A stretch of DNA of 32,526 nucleotides, from the IMG/VR virus record IMGVR_UViG_3300022072_000072, positions 1-32,526 of that record. One strand, written 5' to 3'. Shown piece after piece: positions 1-7,980 of this stretch; position 1 is the stretch's first letter; each line of letters opens with the position of its first letter. The notes under the pieces were generated by a model that saw only the letters and a list, made by a program, of their open reading frames with translations, searched no databases and was not told the DNA's origin. The position numbers were made by a program, and so were the translations under genes. The DNA is from a virus.

Positions 1-1
1 A

Positions 2-28
2 AAAAATAACTTTATGATTCCCTATTAA
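2..28 (+). CDS. 3' end of an upstream gene (partial)
   Basis: Of the three forward frames at the left edge only this one stays open from the edge to a TAA at 26-28; the other two meet stops at 7-9 and 15-17. It would give a C-terminus reading KNNFMIPY. The stop lies 7 bases before the next ATG, matching the tight spacing and TAA-only stops elsewhere in the window. Only eight codons are visible, so nothing can be said about the product, and the frame could be chance. Confidence 0.35.
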   Translation, partial: KNNFMIPY

Positions 29-35
29 AAAAAAA

Positions 36-1133
36 ATGGCAAAAAAACCAAGTAAAACGACGGTAGCAAAGAGTAGTTACAATCTAGAAGATTTTAAAAA
101 ATCTCAAGGCATTCAAAAAACAATAAAAGATAAAGACTTATCATGGATACCATTATCAAAAGCGTGGCATGATGCTATTAAATTACCTGGCTTTGCTAGA
201 GGATTTGTTAACTCAGTGAGGGGTTATTCAAATACTGGAAAATCAACTGCGTTTTATGAAGCAATTGCTGGCGCACAAAGAATTGGTGATTTACCAGTTA
301 TATTTGAAACAGAAGGTAACTTTAATTGGAAACACGCTAAAATGTGTGGTGTTGAGTTCCATGAAGATGTAGATGAGAGTACTGGTGAGATTACACATGG
401 TGGTAGATTTATATTCATGGGTAATAAAGATTTATTAGAAAGGTATCAATTATATGACCACCAACATAGTAAAAAAGTTTCAAAACCAATGAGGTTTGAA
501 CCTGTTTTAGAAGATATTGCATTGTACATGACTGAATTATTGGATATGCAATCTGAAGGTTTATTAAAAGAGAATTTATGTTTCTTATGGGATTCAATCG
601 GAACTTTAAATGGTTTTAAATCCGCAATATCTAAAACAACTAATAATATGTGGAATGCTGGCTCAATGAAAGTATTTCAAGCGATTGTTAATTTTAGAAT
701 TCCAACATCTAGAAGGGAAGATAGTGAATTTACTAACACATTTATTTGTGTACAAAAAATTTGGTATGATAGTATGAATATGAAAATCAAACACAGTTGT
801 GGTGAATTCATGTTCTTTAACTCTAGGTTAATAGTGCATTTAGGTGGTATTATTTCACATGGTACTGCTAAATTAAAAGCTACGGCTTTAGGTAATGAAT
901 TTCAATATGGAACTGAATGTAAAATTAATTGTGAGAAAAACCACGTTAATGGTATTGAGAAGAAAGGTAAAATAGCTTCAACACCACATGGTTATTGGAA
1001 TCCTGATGAGTTAGATGATTACAAAAAAGAGCATAGAGATTTTATACATGAGAATTTAAATGTTGAATATGGTGCTGATATATCGTATTCTACTGAAGAA
1101 GGTGAAAAGTCTGGTGAAGACTTTGGGGCCTAA
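36..1133 (+). CDS. uvsX: UvsX/RecA-like recombinase
   Basis: Predicted ATP-dependent strand-exchange protein for phage recombination, recombination-dependent replication and repair. Visible in the 365-residue product: a Walker A loop GYSNTGKST at residues 63-71; the segment VIFETEGNF (88-96), which matches the RecA/UvsX strand carrying the catalytic glutamate (probably E93); and a Walker B-like strand LCFLWDSIG (181-189) ending in Asp. Length is slightly below T4 UvsX (about 390). The acidic C-terminus (EEGEKSGEDFGA) is usual for recombinases. The ATG follows a run of A without a Shine-Dalgarno sequence. It heads a DNA-metabolism block and is followed 28 bases later by a 5'-3' nuclease, a context that fits UvsX. 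A more distant RecA/RadA-type ATPase is the alternative; the P-loop ATPase assignment itself is firm. Confidence 0.78.
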   Translation: MAKKPSKTTVAKSSYNLEDFKKSQGIQKTIKDKDLSWIPLSKAWHDAIKLPGFARGFVNSVRGYSNTGKSTAFYEAIAGAQRIGDLPVIFETEGNFNWKHAKMCGVEFHEDVDESTGEITHGGRFIFMGNKDLLERYQLYDHQHSKKVSKPMRFEPVLEDIALYMTELLDMQSEGLLKENLCFLWDSIGTLNGFKSAISKTTNNMWNAGSMKVFQAIVNFRIPTSRREDSEFTNTFICVQKIWYDSMNMKIKHSCGEFMFFNSRLIVHLGGIISHGTAKLKATALGNEFQYGTECKINCEKNHVNGIEKKGKIASTPHGYWNPDELDDYKKEHRDFIHENLNVEYGADISYSTEEGEKSGEDFGA

Positions 1134-1161
1134 ATATTAACCCTTTAAATAAATAAAGGAT

Positions 1162-2238
1162 ATGGCTAAAAAGCCAAGAAAACATGGTGTTTCTAAGGAA
1201 ACTAAAAACACCTTACTTGTTGATGGTAACGCACTATTTAAAATGGGGCTTTACGGTGCAAAAGATATGTTTACTAGGGATGGTGACCACATTGGTGGGC
1301 TATTTGTTTTCATTACCATCCTTAGAAAACTATTACAAGAAAACCTATACCATAGAGTGTTTGTATTTTGGGATGGTCAATTTAGTGGAAAAATGAGGTG
1401 GGAACTTTATTCTGACTACAAATCTGACCGTAATAAAGACTACATTAATGGTACACACCCAGTCGATATACAAGAAGTTACTGAAAAATTCTTAATTAGA
1501 CAGTACTTAGAAGAATTCTGTGTGCGACAAATGATTGATAATACTAACTCTGGGGTAGAAGCTGATGACTTTATCGCTTATTATTGTAAAACTAAAGATA
1601 GTGATGAAAAAATTACTATTTGTACCACAGATAGGGATTTAGCTCAATTAATAGCTAAAGATGTTAGGATTTACTTTTGTGATAAAAAAATAAGAGATTA
1701 TGTCACATTAGAAAATTACCAAACTTTCTTTAAGCATCATCAATCAAATAGTAAATTGATAAAAATTATAGGTGGTGATGGTAGTGATTGTATAAAAGGT
1801 ATTGCTGGTGTTAAAGAACCGACTTTACTTAAATTGTTTCCAGACTTAACTAAAAGGGCGGTAACATTAAAAGAAATACTTGAATCAGCTAAAGAACAAC
1901 AAGAGGAACGGCTTAAAGCTAAGAAGAAACCTCTCAAGTCACTGACTAATATTGTTGAGTCTAACACTGATGGAGTACAAGGTAAAGAAATTTACAAAAT
2001 AAATGAGATAATAATTGATTTAAGTAATCCACTTATCGATGAAAAAAATAGATTGTTACTCGAATATAATAAAAAGCCAATGGGTGATATTGAAGAAAGG
2101 GGTATCAAGAATGCTTATACATATATGAAACGAGATGGTATGGATAAACAAATTGAATCTTTTAGTACAAATTACTTATTACCGTTCAAAAAATTAATAG
2201 AAAGAGAACGTAAGCAAACAAATTTAATAAACAGTTAA
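1162..2238 (+). CDS. rnh: 5'-3' exonuclease / flap endonuclease (T4 RNase H type)
   Basis: Predicted metal-dependent 5' nuclease of the FEN/PIN superfamily, which in T4-like phages removes RNA primers and 5' flaps from lagging-strand fragments. The acidic metal ligands appear in family order over 358 residues: LLVDGNALF (D21), VFVFWDG (D71), VEADDFIAYY (E133, D135, D136), CTTDRDL (D157, D159), then the helix-3-turn-helix GGDGSDCIKGIAGV (204-217) with D206 and D209. Conserved basic YSDYKSDR (83-90) follows the second motif. The family is clear; whether it is the strict orthologue of T4 rnh or another phage exonuclease of the same fold is less sure. A short inverted repeat (1142-1147 with 1154-1159) sits just before the ATG and includes AAAGG, too close to the start to be a normal ribosome-binding site. 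The N-terminus MAKKPRK resembles that of the preceding gene. Confidence 0.82.
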   Translation: MAKKPRKHGVSKETKNTLLVDGNALFKMGLYGAKDMFTRDGDHIGGLFVFITILRKLLQENLYHRVFVFWDGQFSGKMRWELYSDYKSDRNKDYINGTHPVDIQEVTEKFLIRQYLEEFCVRQMIDNTNSGVEADDFIAYYCKTKDSDEKITICTTDRDLAQLIAKDVRIYFCDKKIRDYVTLENYQTFFKHHQSNSKLIKIIGGDGSDCIKGIAGVKEPTLLKLFPDLTKRAVTLKEILESAKEQQEERLKAKKKPLKSLTNIVESNTDGVQGKEIYKINEIIIDLSNPLIDEKNRLLLEYNKKPMGDIEERGIKNAYTYMKRDGMDKQIESFSTNYLLPFKKLIERERKQTNLINS

Positions 2239-2242
2239 AATT

Positions 2243-2803
2243 ATGATTAGAAAAACCGAGAACGTAAGACCATTTGAGTTTTCATTGAGAATTAACAACC
2301 ACATCATTTGTCAAAGATTTTTTAATATTAAAAATTATAACAATGATTGTAGAGAATCGTATGAGTTAAAAGAAATGCTTGATGAAATTATGGGTACTAA
2401 CCAACAATTAAAGTTGGGGTTAATTCCTGAGTACTTCAAATACAGATGTGTTGCAAATTCACACAAACCTTATCACTTACAAAATAATACTTTGTCTGAT
2501 AAAAAGGTTATTTTTAGTTTAGAAATATCTAAAAATAACGTTAATAAATTAAGAGAAGGGGGTAACAACTTTAATATCGAAGATTTAGAAAAAGAGGTTA
2601 TTTGTGTTGGTAGCTTCGATGGTAACTTATTTCACCCTAATGTGAGGTATGATGTGGATATTAGAAGTATTATACCAGATATAATTAAAGTGATATCAAA
2701 ATATATGAGTTTTAAAAACAACACCAATACATTTGGTGACGTTAAATTGACTAGGTTAAATAAGTTAACCCAAGATGAATTAGAGAAAACATATCAAAAT
2801 TAA
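2243..2803 (+). CDS. Hypothetical protein between nuclease and helicase genes
   Basis: I do not recognise this 186-residue protein. It starts 4 bases after the nuclease stop and ends 7 bases before the helicase start, so it is almost certainly part of the same transcript and probably a replication or recombination accessory factor. The sequence is mixed alpha/beta with no signal peptide, membrane segment, P-loop or cysteine cluster (isolated cysteines only). T4 keeps its helicase loader gp59 and other small accessory genes near rnh, uvsX and 41, so a loader or single-strand-binding accessory role is conceivable. No motif supports this, and it is positional inference only. Confidence 0.7.
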   Translation: MIRKTENVRPFEFSLRINNHIICQRFFNIKNYNNDCRESYELKEMLDEIMGTNQQLKLGLIPEYFKYRCVANSHKPYHLQNNTLSDKKVIFSLEISKNNVNKLREGGNNFNIEDLEKEVICVGSFDGNLFHPNVRYDVDIRSIIPDIIKVISKYMSFKNNTNTFGDVKLTRLNKLTQDELEKTYQN

Positions 2804-2810
2804 TAATAAT

Positions 2811-4244
2811 ATGAGTGAAGATAAAGATAGTTCTGGATTTGGATTTTTAGGTATTCCATATCAACAAAGATTGTTAGCTCAGTTAATTAATGACCATAGA
2901 TTTGCTTCAAATATCTTAAGTATAGTAGACCCAAACTACTTTACTGATATGTATTTGAGAATGATTGCAAAAGTAATTGTTGACGCATATGAAGTTGATG
3001 AGGTTGTACCAGATAAGGACAGCCTTATGTTTAGGTTAAATGCTAGAGAAGATAATGAAACTATTAAATTATTTTTAAAAGCCACATTAGAAAAAATAAC
3101 TGATGGTGATTTAAACGATTCTGATTTTGTCCAAAATATGGCAATGAAGTTTTGTAAGCAACAAGAGTTAAAAAAATCAGTGTCTGATATTCAAAATATA
3201 ATCGATAAGGGTGATTTAGATAGTTACGATGAATGTGAGGAAATACTAAAAAAGGCGTTGGAAATTGGTAGTAATAAAGATGCTGGTATTGATGTGTTTT
3301 ATGATATTGAAGATGTATTAAGTGAAAATTTTAGAAATCCAATACCAACAGGTATAAGTGGTTTAGACGATAAGATGGGTGGTGGTTTATCTAAGGGTGA
3401 ATTAGGGGTTATATTAGCACCATTTGGGGTTGGTAAAACAACTATGATAACTAAATTAGCTAACGAAGCTTATACACATGGACATAATGTATTACAAATA
3501 TTTTTCGAGGACATACCTAAAGTAATTCAACGAAAACATTTATCATGTTGGACTAAAATCCCATTAAATGATTTATCAATTGGGGTTAATCGACCAATGA
3601 TTGATGCGGCTATGATTAAACATAATGATGGTAAGGGGTATTTGGAATTAAAGAAGTTTTCTAGTGATGGTACAACAATACCAATGATTAAGAATTATGT
3701 TAGAAAATTAGCGGCTTCTGGTAGAAAACCTGATATTATATTACTTGATTACATTGATTGTGTTACTTCTAACAAAACATTTAACGCTGCATATGAATCT
3801 GAAGGTCCAATAATGAGACAATTTGAGTCGTTATTATCGGAATTTGATATGGTTGGTTGGACAGCAATACAAGGTAATAGAAGTTCTATAGGTGCTGATA
3901 CTGTTGATTCAACAATGATTGGTGGGTCAATTAAAAAAGGTCAAATAGGCCATTTTATAGTGTCAATAGCAAAAGATTTAGACCAAAAAGAGACTGGTAG
4001 GGCTAATATGGCTATATTAAAATCTAGATTTGGTGTTGATGGTATCATTTTTAGTGATATTGAATTTGATAACGCTAGAATTCAAATTTCAATTGATAAT
4101 GGTAACGTTATGAAAGCGTCTGAAATGGATGATTATAAACAAGCTAAAGGTACTGAAAGAGTTGGTGATTTACTTACTCAGTTTGATAATGACAAAAAAG
4201 CTAAATTAAAGGCTGAATTAATCGATTTAGAAAATAAAAAATAA
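2811..4244 (+). CDS. 41: DnaB-type replicative helicase (gp41-like)
   Basis: Predicted hexameric 5'-3' replicative DNA helicase that drives the fork and contacts the primase. The 477-residue length is almost that of T4 gp41 (475). The N-terminal part (about 15-150) resembles the DnaB/gp41 N-domain. The RecA-like core follows PTGISGLDDKMGGGLSKGELGVIL (179-202, the usual lead-in), with Walker A APFGVGKTT (203-211), a possible catalytic glutamate in FFED (231-234), Walker B IILLDYID (309-316), a polar sensor segment WTAIQGNRSS (350-359) and a late basic motif LKSRFGVDG (403-411) in the position of the arginine-finger/DNA-loop region. It is the last replication-fork gene before the nucleotide-reductase pair, 30 bases upstream of nrdB. 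A DnaB-like recombinase ATPase is much less likely given the N-domain and length. Confidence 0.88.
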   Translation: MSEDKDSSGFGFLGIPYQQRLLAQLINDHRFASNILSIVDPNYFTDMYLRMIAKVIVDAYEVDEVVPDKDSLMFRLNAREDNETIKLFLKATLEKITDGDLNDSDFVQNMAMKFCKQQELKKSVSDIQNIIDKGDLDSYDECEEILKKALEIGSNKDAGIDVFYDIEDVLSENFRNPIPTGISGLDDKMGGGLSKGELGVILAPFGVGKTTMITKLANEAYTHGHNVLQIFFEDIPKVIQRKHLSCWTKIPLNDLSIGVNRPMIDAAMIKHNDGKGYLELKKFSSDGTTIPMIKNYVRKLAASGRKPDIILLDYIDCVTSNKTFNAAYESEGPIMRQFESLLSEFDMVGWTAIQGNRSSIGADTVDSTMIGGSIKKGQIGHFIVSIAKDLDQKETGRANMAILKSRFGVDGIIFSDIEFDNARIQISIDNGNVMKASEMDDYKQAKGTERVGDLLTQFDNDKKAKLKAELIDLENKK

Positions 4245-4274
4245 AATTAACAAAATAAAAATAGATATTATATT

Positions 4275-5234
4275 ATGAGCAAGTATTTAAATATAGATAA
4301 TGGTGATAGAGACACTAAATTTCCAATAATTCACTCAGAGCTTTGGGCGTTTTATAAAAAACAACAAAGTAAAATATGGACGGCTGATGAATTAGATTTA
4401 TCTAAAGACACGTTAGAAGGTATTCCAGAAGGTGAAGTTGTTATATTAAAGAATTTATTAGCATTTTTTGGTGTATCAGATACATTAGTGCAAGATAATT
4501 TAGCTGATGAAATAGTTTCAGAATTTTCTTCTATTGAAGAAATTAAATCTAATTATGTTTACCAAGCATATATTGAAGATGTGCATAGTGAGACTTATTC
4601 ATTATTGATTGAGCAATTGATTAATAACGAAGAAGAGAAACAAGCTATGTTTAAAGCTATTCAAACTAATCCAATTGTAACCGCAAAGGTTAAGTGGGCC
4701 AAAAAATGGTTAGAAAATGGTTCTATAATACATAGAGTTGTCGCATTTTCATTATTAGAGGGTATGGGGTTTTCCAGTACTTTTGCAGTTCTTATGTTCT
4801 TTAGATTACAATACCCTCAATTAGCTGGATTAGGTCAAGCAAATGAACTGATTTTATCAGATGAGGTATTGCATATGCATTTTGGGATAAAGATGCATAA
4901 TGATTATATCAAAAAAGAATATAGGTTACCATCATCTGAAATTAAAGAAATGATTTTAGATTGTTACGAAACTGAGAAGCTTTTCGTTGAGTCAATTTAT
5001 GGCGGTAGTTATGTGTTAGGTTTACCTAAGGATGGGTTAATTCAATACATACAATACGTTACTGATAGCTTATTAATGTATTATAACATTGAAAGCGTCT
5101 TTAAAGTAGAGCAACCATTCGATTTCATGGCTTCATTTTCAATTGTTGAAAGACAAAACTTTTTCGAAACTAAAGGTGGTGAATATAATAGATTAACCAA
5201 TATTGGTGGTTCATTAACCACTGATGACTTTTAA
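4275..5234 (+). CDS. nrdB: Class I ribonucleotide reductase, small (radical) subunit NrdB
   Basis: Small subunit of aerobic ribonucleotide reductase, which houses the di-metal centre and tyrosyl radical used by NrdA to make dNTPs. All expected ligands are visible: D69 in FFGVSD, E101 and H104 in IEDVHSETY, E162 in LLEGMGF, and E197 and H200 in ILSDEVLHMHF. The radical tyrosine aligns with Y108, four residues after the first histidine, so the canonical Tyr-radical chemistry is expected. The C-terminus ends LTTDDF, an acidic-aromatic tail of the type that docks into the large subunit. At 319 residues it is compact compared with T4 NrdB (388). No intron or homing endonuclease interrupts it, unlike in several T4 relatives. 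It precedes nrdA by 11 bases. Confidence 0.95.
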   Translation: MSKYLNIDNGDRDTKFPIIHSELWAFYKKQQSKIWTADELDLSKDTLEGIPEGEVVILKNLLAFFGVSDTLVQDNLADEIVSEFSSIEEIKSNYVYQAYIEDVHSETYSLLIEQLINNEEEKQAMFKAIQTNPIVTAKVKWAKKWLENGSIIHRVVAFSLLEGMGFSSTFAVLMFFRLQYPQLAGLGQANELILSDEVLHMHFGIKMHNDYIKKEYRLPSSEIKEMILDCYETEKLFVESIYGGSYVLGLPKDGLIQYIQYVTDSLLMYYNIESVFKVEQPFDFMASFSIVERQNFFETKGGEYNRLTNIGGSLTTDDF

Positions 5235-5245
5235 AAAAAAAATAA

Positions 5246-7432
5246 ATGAAGATTATCAAAAAAGATGGCTCTAGCCAGAATTTTAACCCTAACAAGGTAT
5301 TAACTAGAATTAAAAGAACTGCAAAGAGTTCAAACCTAAAAATTGATAGCGATAGATTATCCCAAAAGGTAATCCCTCAAATTCAAGATGGTATGAGTAC
5401 TGACGATATCGATAATTTAGTTGTTATCGAATCGTTAGGTTCAGTTTCATTACATCCAGATTATTCAATGTTAGCTTCAGCTATTGAGATAGACATTACA
5501 CAAAAAAATCATAATTATAGAGATTTTGATTTTGAATTGGATTATAGCCGTGATTATACCTTTGACTATTTAGCTTGGGCCACATTTAAAAAATCATACA
5601 GAAATGGTGATGAATTACCTCAAGAAATGTATGCTAGAATTGCTACTTCATTATCGGAAGATAAAATAAATGTAGCCCCTAGTTATACAACTGATAAGTT
5701 TATGTATGAAATGCTTTCTACTAAACAAATGAACTTCGCCACACCAATTAATTTAACAGCTGGTACTGGTGCTAAAAACAATCGTTTTATTTCATGTGAT
5801 ATTAATTTTCTTATTGAAGATAGCCTTGAAGGGATTATTGATACGTTAGGTGAATTAGCTAAATCATCTAAAGATGGTTCGGGCATTGGAGTTTACATTG
5901 GGAATCTTAGAAGTTCTAAAAGTAGAGTAGGGGATTTCAATGGTAATGCAGCTGGAATACCAAGGTTTTCAGATTTAGCACAAGGTATCGCTAGATTCTT
6001 CAATCAAAGGGGTAGGAGAAACGGTGCATTCGCTTTATACGCACCAACATGGCACAAAGATATTATCTCACATTTAGAGTTGAGATTGAATGAAGGTGAT
6101 GAAAGGTTAAGAACTAGAGATATTTTTACTGGAGTGTGTGTAGATGATGTATTTATGGAGGCTCTAACGAAGGATAAAGATTATTACTTGTTCTGCCCTA
6201 ATGATATACTTAAAGCTGGTTTAAAACCATTCCATGACTGTTCTCCAGATGAATTTAAGGTAGAATATCAGAAAGCGATTGATTTAGGTATAGGTGAAAA
6301 AATTGACCCAAGAGCGATTTGGAATAAAATCTTATTATCTTGTGCGTCTACGGGAACACCATATATCATATTTAATGATAATATTAATAGAAAAAACATG
6401 CAAGAGCATTTTGGTCCTATTAAAAGTTCTAACTTATGTGCTGAAACTATACTATATGCTGATAAAGATGAGGTTGGTCAATGTGCTTTAGGTTCTATAC
6501 CATTAAAAACTTGTACTAACATTAGACTTGCGGCTAAAACATTATCATATGCAATTAATAAAGTTATTGATACGAATGTTTACTCTACAGAAAGAGCTGA
6601 AAGAGGTGGTTTAGGGCAAAGAACTATCGGTATTGGTGTTGCTGGGTTAGCGGAGTACTTATACTCAAGAGGATTAAATTTTGAGTGTGAAGAAGGTAAG
6701 GAAGCGTTTAAACATGTTATGAGAGAAATTTACTTGGGTGCCGTTGAAGGTTCACAAGATTATTACGAGGTACATAATGTAACTTTCAGGGATTATAATA
6801 ATTCATTATATGCTAAAGGTGTGTTTAACCCACAGAAATGGGGAATTCATGAATCTGAAATTGATATGAGTAGACCAGTTTCAAATAGTTTATTTACAGC
6901 ATTAATGCCAACAGCATCATCATCTAACCTTTTAAGTTGTACGGAAATGTTTGAAGTCCCAACTGGAATGGTGTATAGAAGAAAATTAGATAAAGGTGAA
7001 TTCATAGTAGTTCAGCGTAATTTAGTTGAGGATTTAGAAGAATTAGGTCTTTGGAATGATGTTATGGCTGAGAAAATAGTCACAGCTGGTGGTACAATTC
7101 AAGGGATTTATGAAATCCCAGAAAAATATAGAGATAAATATAAAACAGCTTTTGAAGTATCTCAAAAAGAGAGAATAACTATGATTAATAGAGCATTCCC
7201 TTATATTGACCAATCAACTTCATTGAATTTATATTACCCTGATGGTGATTTCACTAAAATGTCTTCAGCTTTAATATATGGTTGGACAATTGGTAATAAA
7301 ACTGGTTCTTATTATACAAGAATTAAGAAAAAAGATGCTGAAACAACAGCAGATTTGTTTAAGAGAAAAGAAGTTATAGCACCGAGTAAACCAGATGATT
7401 CAGAATTTGACTGTTTTGGTTGTTCAGCATAA
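5246..7432 (+). CDS. nrdA: Class I ribonucleotide reductase, large (catalytic) subunit NrdA
   Basis: Catalytic subunit reducing ribonucleoside diphosphates to deoxy forms with NrdB. The 728-residue product starts with an ATP-cone-like domain (MKIIKKDGSSQNFNPNKV, about 1-90), suggesting allosteric activity control. Active-site residues are present: redox cysteines C184 (FISCDINF) and C413 (VGQCALGS), the NxCxE triad N396-C398-E400 in SSNLCAE, the PTASSS phosphate-binding loop (555-560), and the radical-transfer tyrosine pair Y689-Y690 in GSYYTRI. The C-terminal shuttle dithiol is C723/C726 in CFGC, two residues from the end. No thioredoxin or glutaredoxin gene accompanies it here, so the reductant comes from elsewhere in the phage or from the host. 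It is the last gene before the terminator at 7462 and is uninterrupted by introns or inteins. Confidence 0.95.
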   Translation: MKIIKKDGSSQNFNPNKVLTRIKRTAKSSNLKIDSDRLSQKVIPQIQDGMSTDDIDNLVVIESLGSVSLHPDYSMLASAIEIDITQKNHNYRDFDFELDYSRDYTFDYLAWATFKKSYRNGDELPQEMYARIATSLSEDKINVAPSYTTDKFMYEMLSTKQMNFATPINLTAGTGAKNNRFISCDINFLIEDSLEGIIDTLGELAKSSKDGSGIGVYIGNLRSSKSRVGDFNGNAAGIPRFSDLAQGIARFFNQRGRRNGAFALYAPTWHKDIISHLELRLNEGDERLRTRDIFTGVCVDDVFMEALTKDKDYYLFCPNDILKAGLKPFHDCSPDEFKVEYQKAIDLGIGEKIDPRAIWNKILLSCASTGTPYIIFNDNINRKNMQEHFGPIKSSNLCAETILYADKDEVGQCALGSIPLKTCTNIRLAAKTLSYAINKVIDTNVYSTERAERGGLGQRTIGIGVAGLAEYLYSRGLNFECEEGKEAFKHVMREIYLGAVEGSQDYYEVHNVTFRDYNNSLYAKGVFNPQKWGIHESEIDMSRPVSNSLFTALMPTASSSNLLSCTEMFEVPTGMVYRRKLDKGEFIVVQRNLVEDLEELGLWNDVMAEKIVTAGGTIQGIYEIPEKYRDKYKTAFEVSQKERITMINRAFPYIDQSTSLNLYYPDGDFTKMSSALIYGWTIGNKTGSYYTRIKKKDAETTADLFKRKEVIAPSKPDDSEFDCFGCSA

Positions 7433-7461
7433 CATACTACTTATTACTTCATGTTAAGATT

Positions 7462-7498
7462 AAGAGGTTGAGCATTCGTGCTTATACCTCTTTTTTTT
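7462..7498 (+). terminator. Intrinsic terminator after nrdA
   Basis: Stem AAGAGGT (7462-7468) pairs with ACCTCTT (7486-7492). Inside it, T7469-A7484 and G7470-T7483 continue the helix past a single bulged T7485, then AGCA (7471-7474) pairs with TGCT (7479-7482) around a TTCG loop (7475-7478). An uninterrupted T run at 7491-7498 follows. It lies 30 bases after the nrdA stop and separates the DNA-metabolism block from the structural block. Confidence 0.88.
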
Positions 7499-7517
7499 GT
7501 TCAAAACTTTACTTTAA

Positions 7518-7527
7518 GATATTTATT
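7518..7527 (+). promoter_or_regulatory. Candidate late promoter element before gp25 gene
   Basis: GATATTTATT ends 13 bases before the ATG at 7541, directly after the terminator, where a new promoter is needed. It shares the core ATATTTAT with similarly placed sequences before the gp6-like gene and the fibre gene. In DNA this AT-rich the match could be accidental. Confidence 0.3.
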
Positions 7528-7540
7528 ATTAAATAATAAC

Positions 7541-7924
7541 ATGGCTAATAAGAGTATTAACATAAATTTCCCATTTAGAGATAGCCCTAAAGGTTTTTTC
7601 TTAGATTTAAATACGGTTGATAGTAAAGCAATAAAAGCTGACTTATTACACTTAATTTTAACCAATAAAGGTGAACGTTTATATTTACCAGATTTTGGTA
7701 CGAACCTTAGAAAATACTTATTTGACCCTTATGATGGGATTACAGAAAATGAGATAAAAAGTGAAATATCCGATGCTATTAAAAAATATATTCCAAATTT
7801 AAAGGTAAATTCGATTACTTTTGATGAGGCACCTCAAAGTCAATACGGTGTAGTTGTTAGATTAGACTATACTATCACTGAAGATGTCTTCGAAACTAAA
7901 GATTTTATAATAATAAACCTTTAA
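7541..7924 (+). CDS. 25: gp25-like baseplate wedge protein
   Basis: A 127-residue protein of the gp25/lysozyme-like baseplate family (T4 gp25 is 132 residues), which sits where the baseplate wedge meets the sheath and nucleates sheath assembly. The signature is visible: N-KGERLYLPDFGTNL with E45, R46 and the PDFG turn (50-53), followed by an acidic helical segment and the closing strands VVVRLDYTI and DFIIINL. The start chosen is ATG 7541 (MANKSI). A longer in-frame ATG at 7478 lies inside the terminator hairpin and adds a hydrophobic, implausible N-terminus. It is the first gene of the late block, immediately followed by gp6, as is typical of contractile-tail clusters. Confidence 0.88.
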   Translation: MANKSININFPFRDSPKGFFLDLNTVDSKAIKADLLHLILTNKGERLYLPDFGTNLRKYLFDPYDGITENEIKSEISDAIKKYIPNLKVNSITFDEAPQSQYGVVVRLDYTITEDVFETKDFIIINL

Positions 7925-7953
7925 ACTTTATTTTCCTAACTTTTTTATTATCT

Positions 7954-7963
7954 TATATTTATA
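7954..7963 (+). promoter_or_regulatory. Candidate late promoter element before gp6 gene
   Basis: TATATTTATA ends 17 bases before the ATG at 7981 in the 56-base gap between the gp25 and gp6 genes, one of the few real gaps in the window. It contains TATTTATA, the reverse complement of the T4 late consensus TATAAATA, and shares its core with the elements before the gp25 and fibre genes. Confidence 0.3.
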
Positions 7964-7980
7964 ATAAAAAGATTTATACA

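Noticed and set aside
1142-1159. Hairpin CCTTTA/TAAAGG before the nuclease gene as a regulatory switch
   Set aside because: It is a six-pair stem with little GC and no supporting features. It could modulate translation, but the sequence alone does not support a call.
4275-7432. Intron, intein or homing endonuclease in nrdB or nrdA
   Set aside because: Such insertions are frequent in nrd genes of T4 relatives, so I looked. Both frames are continuous with all catalytic residues in normal order.
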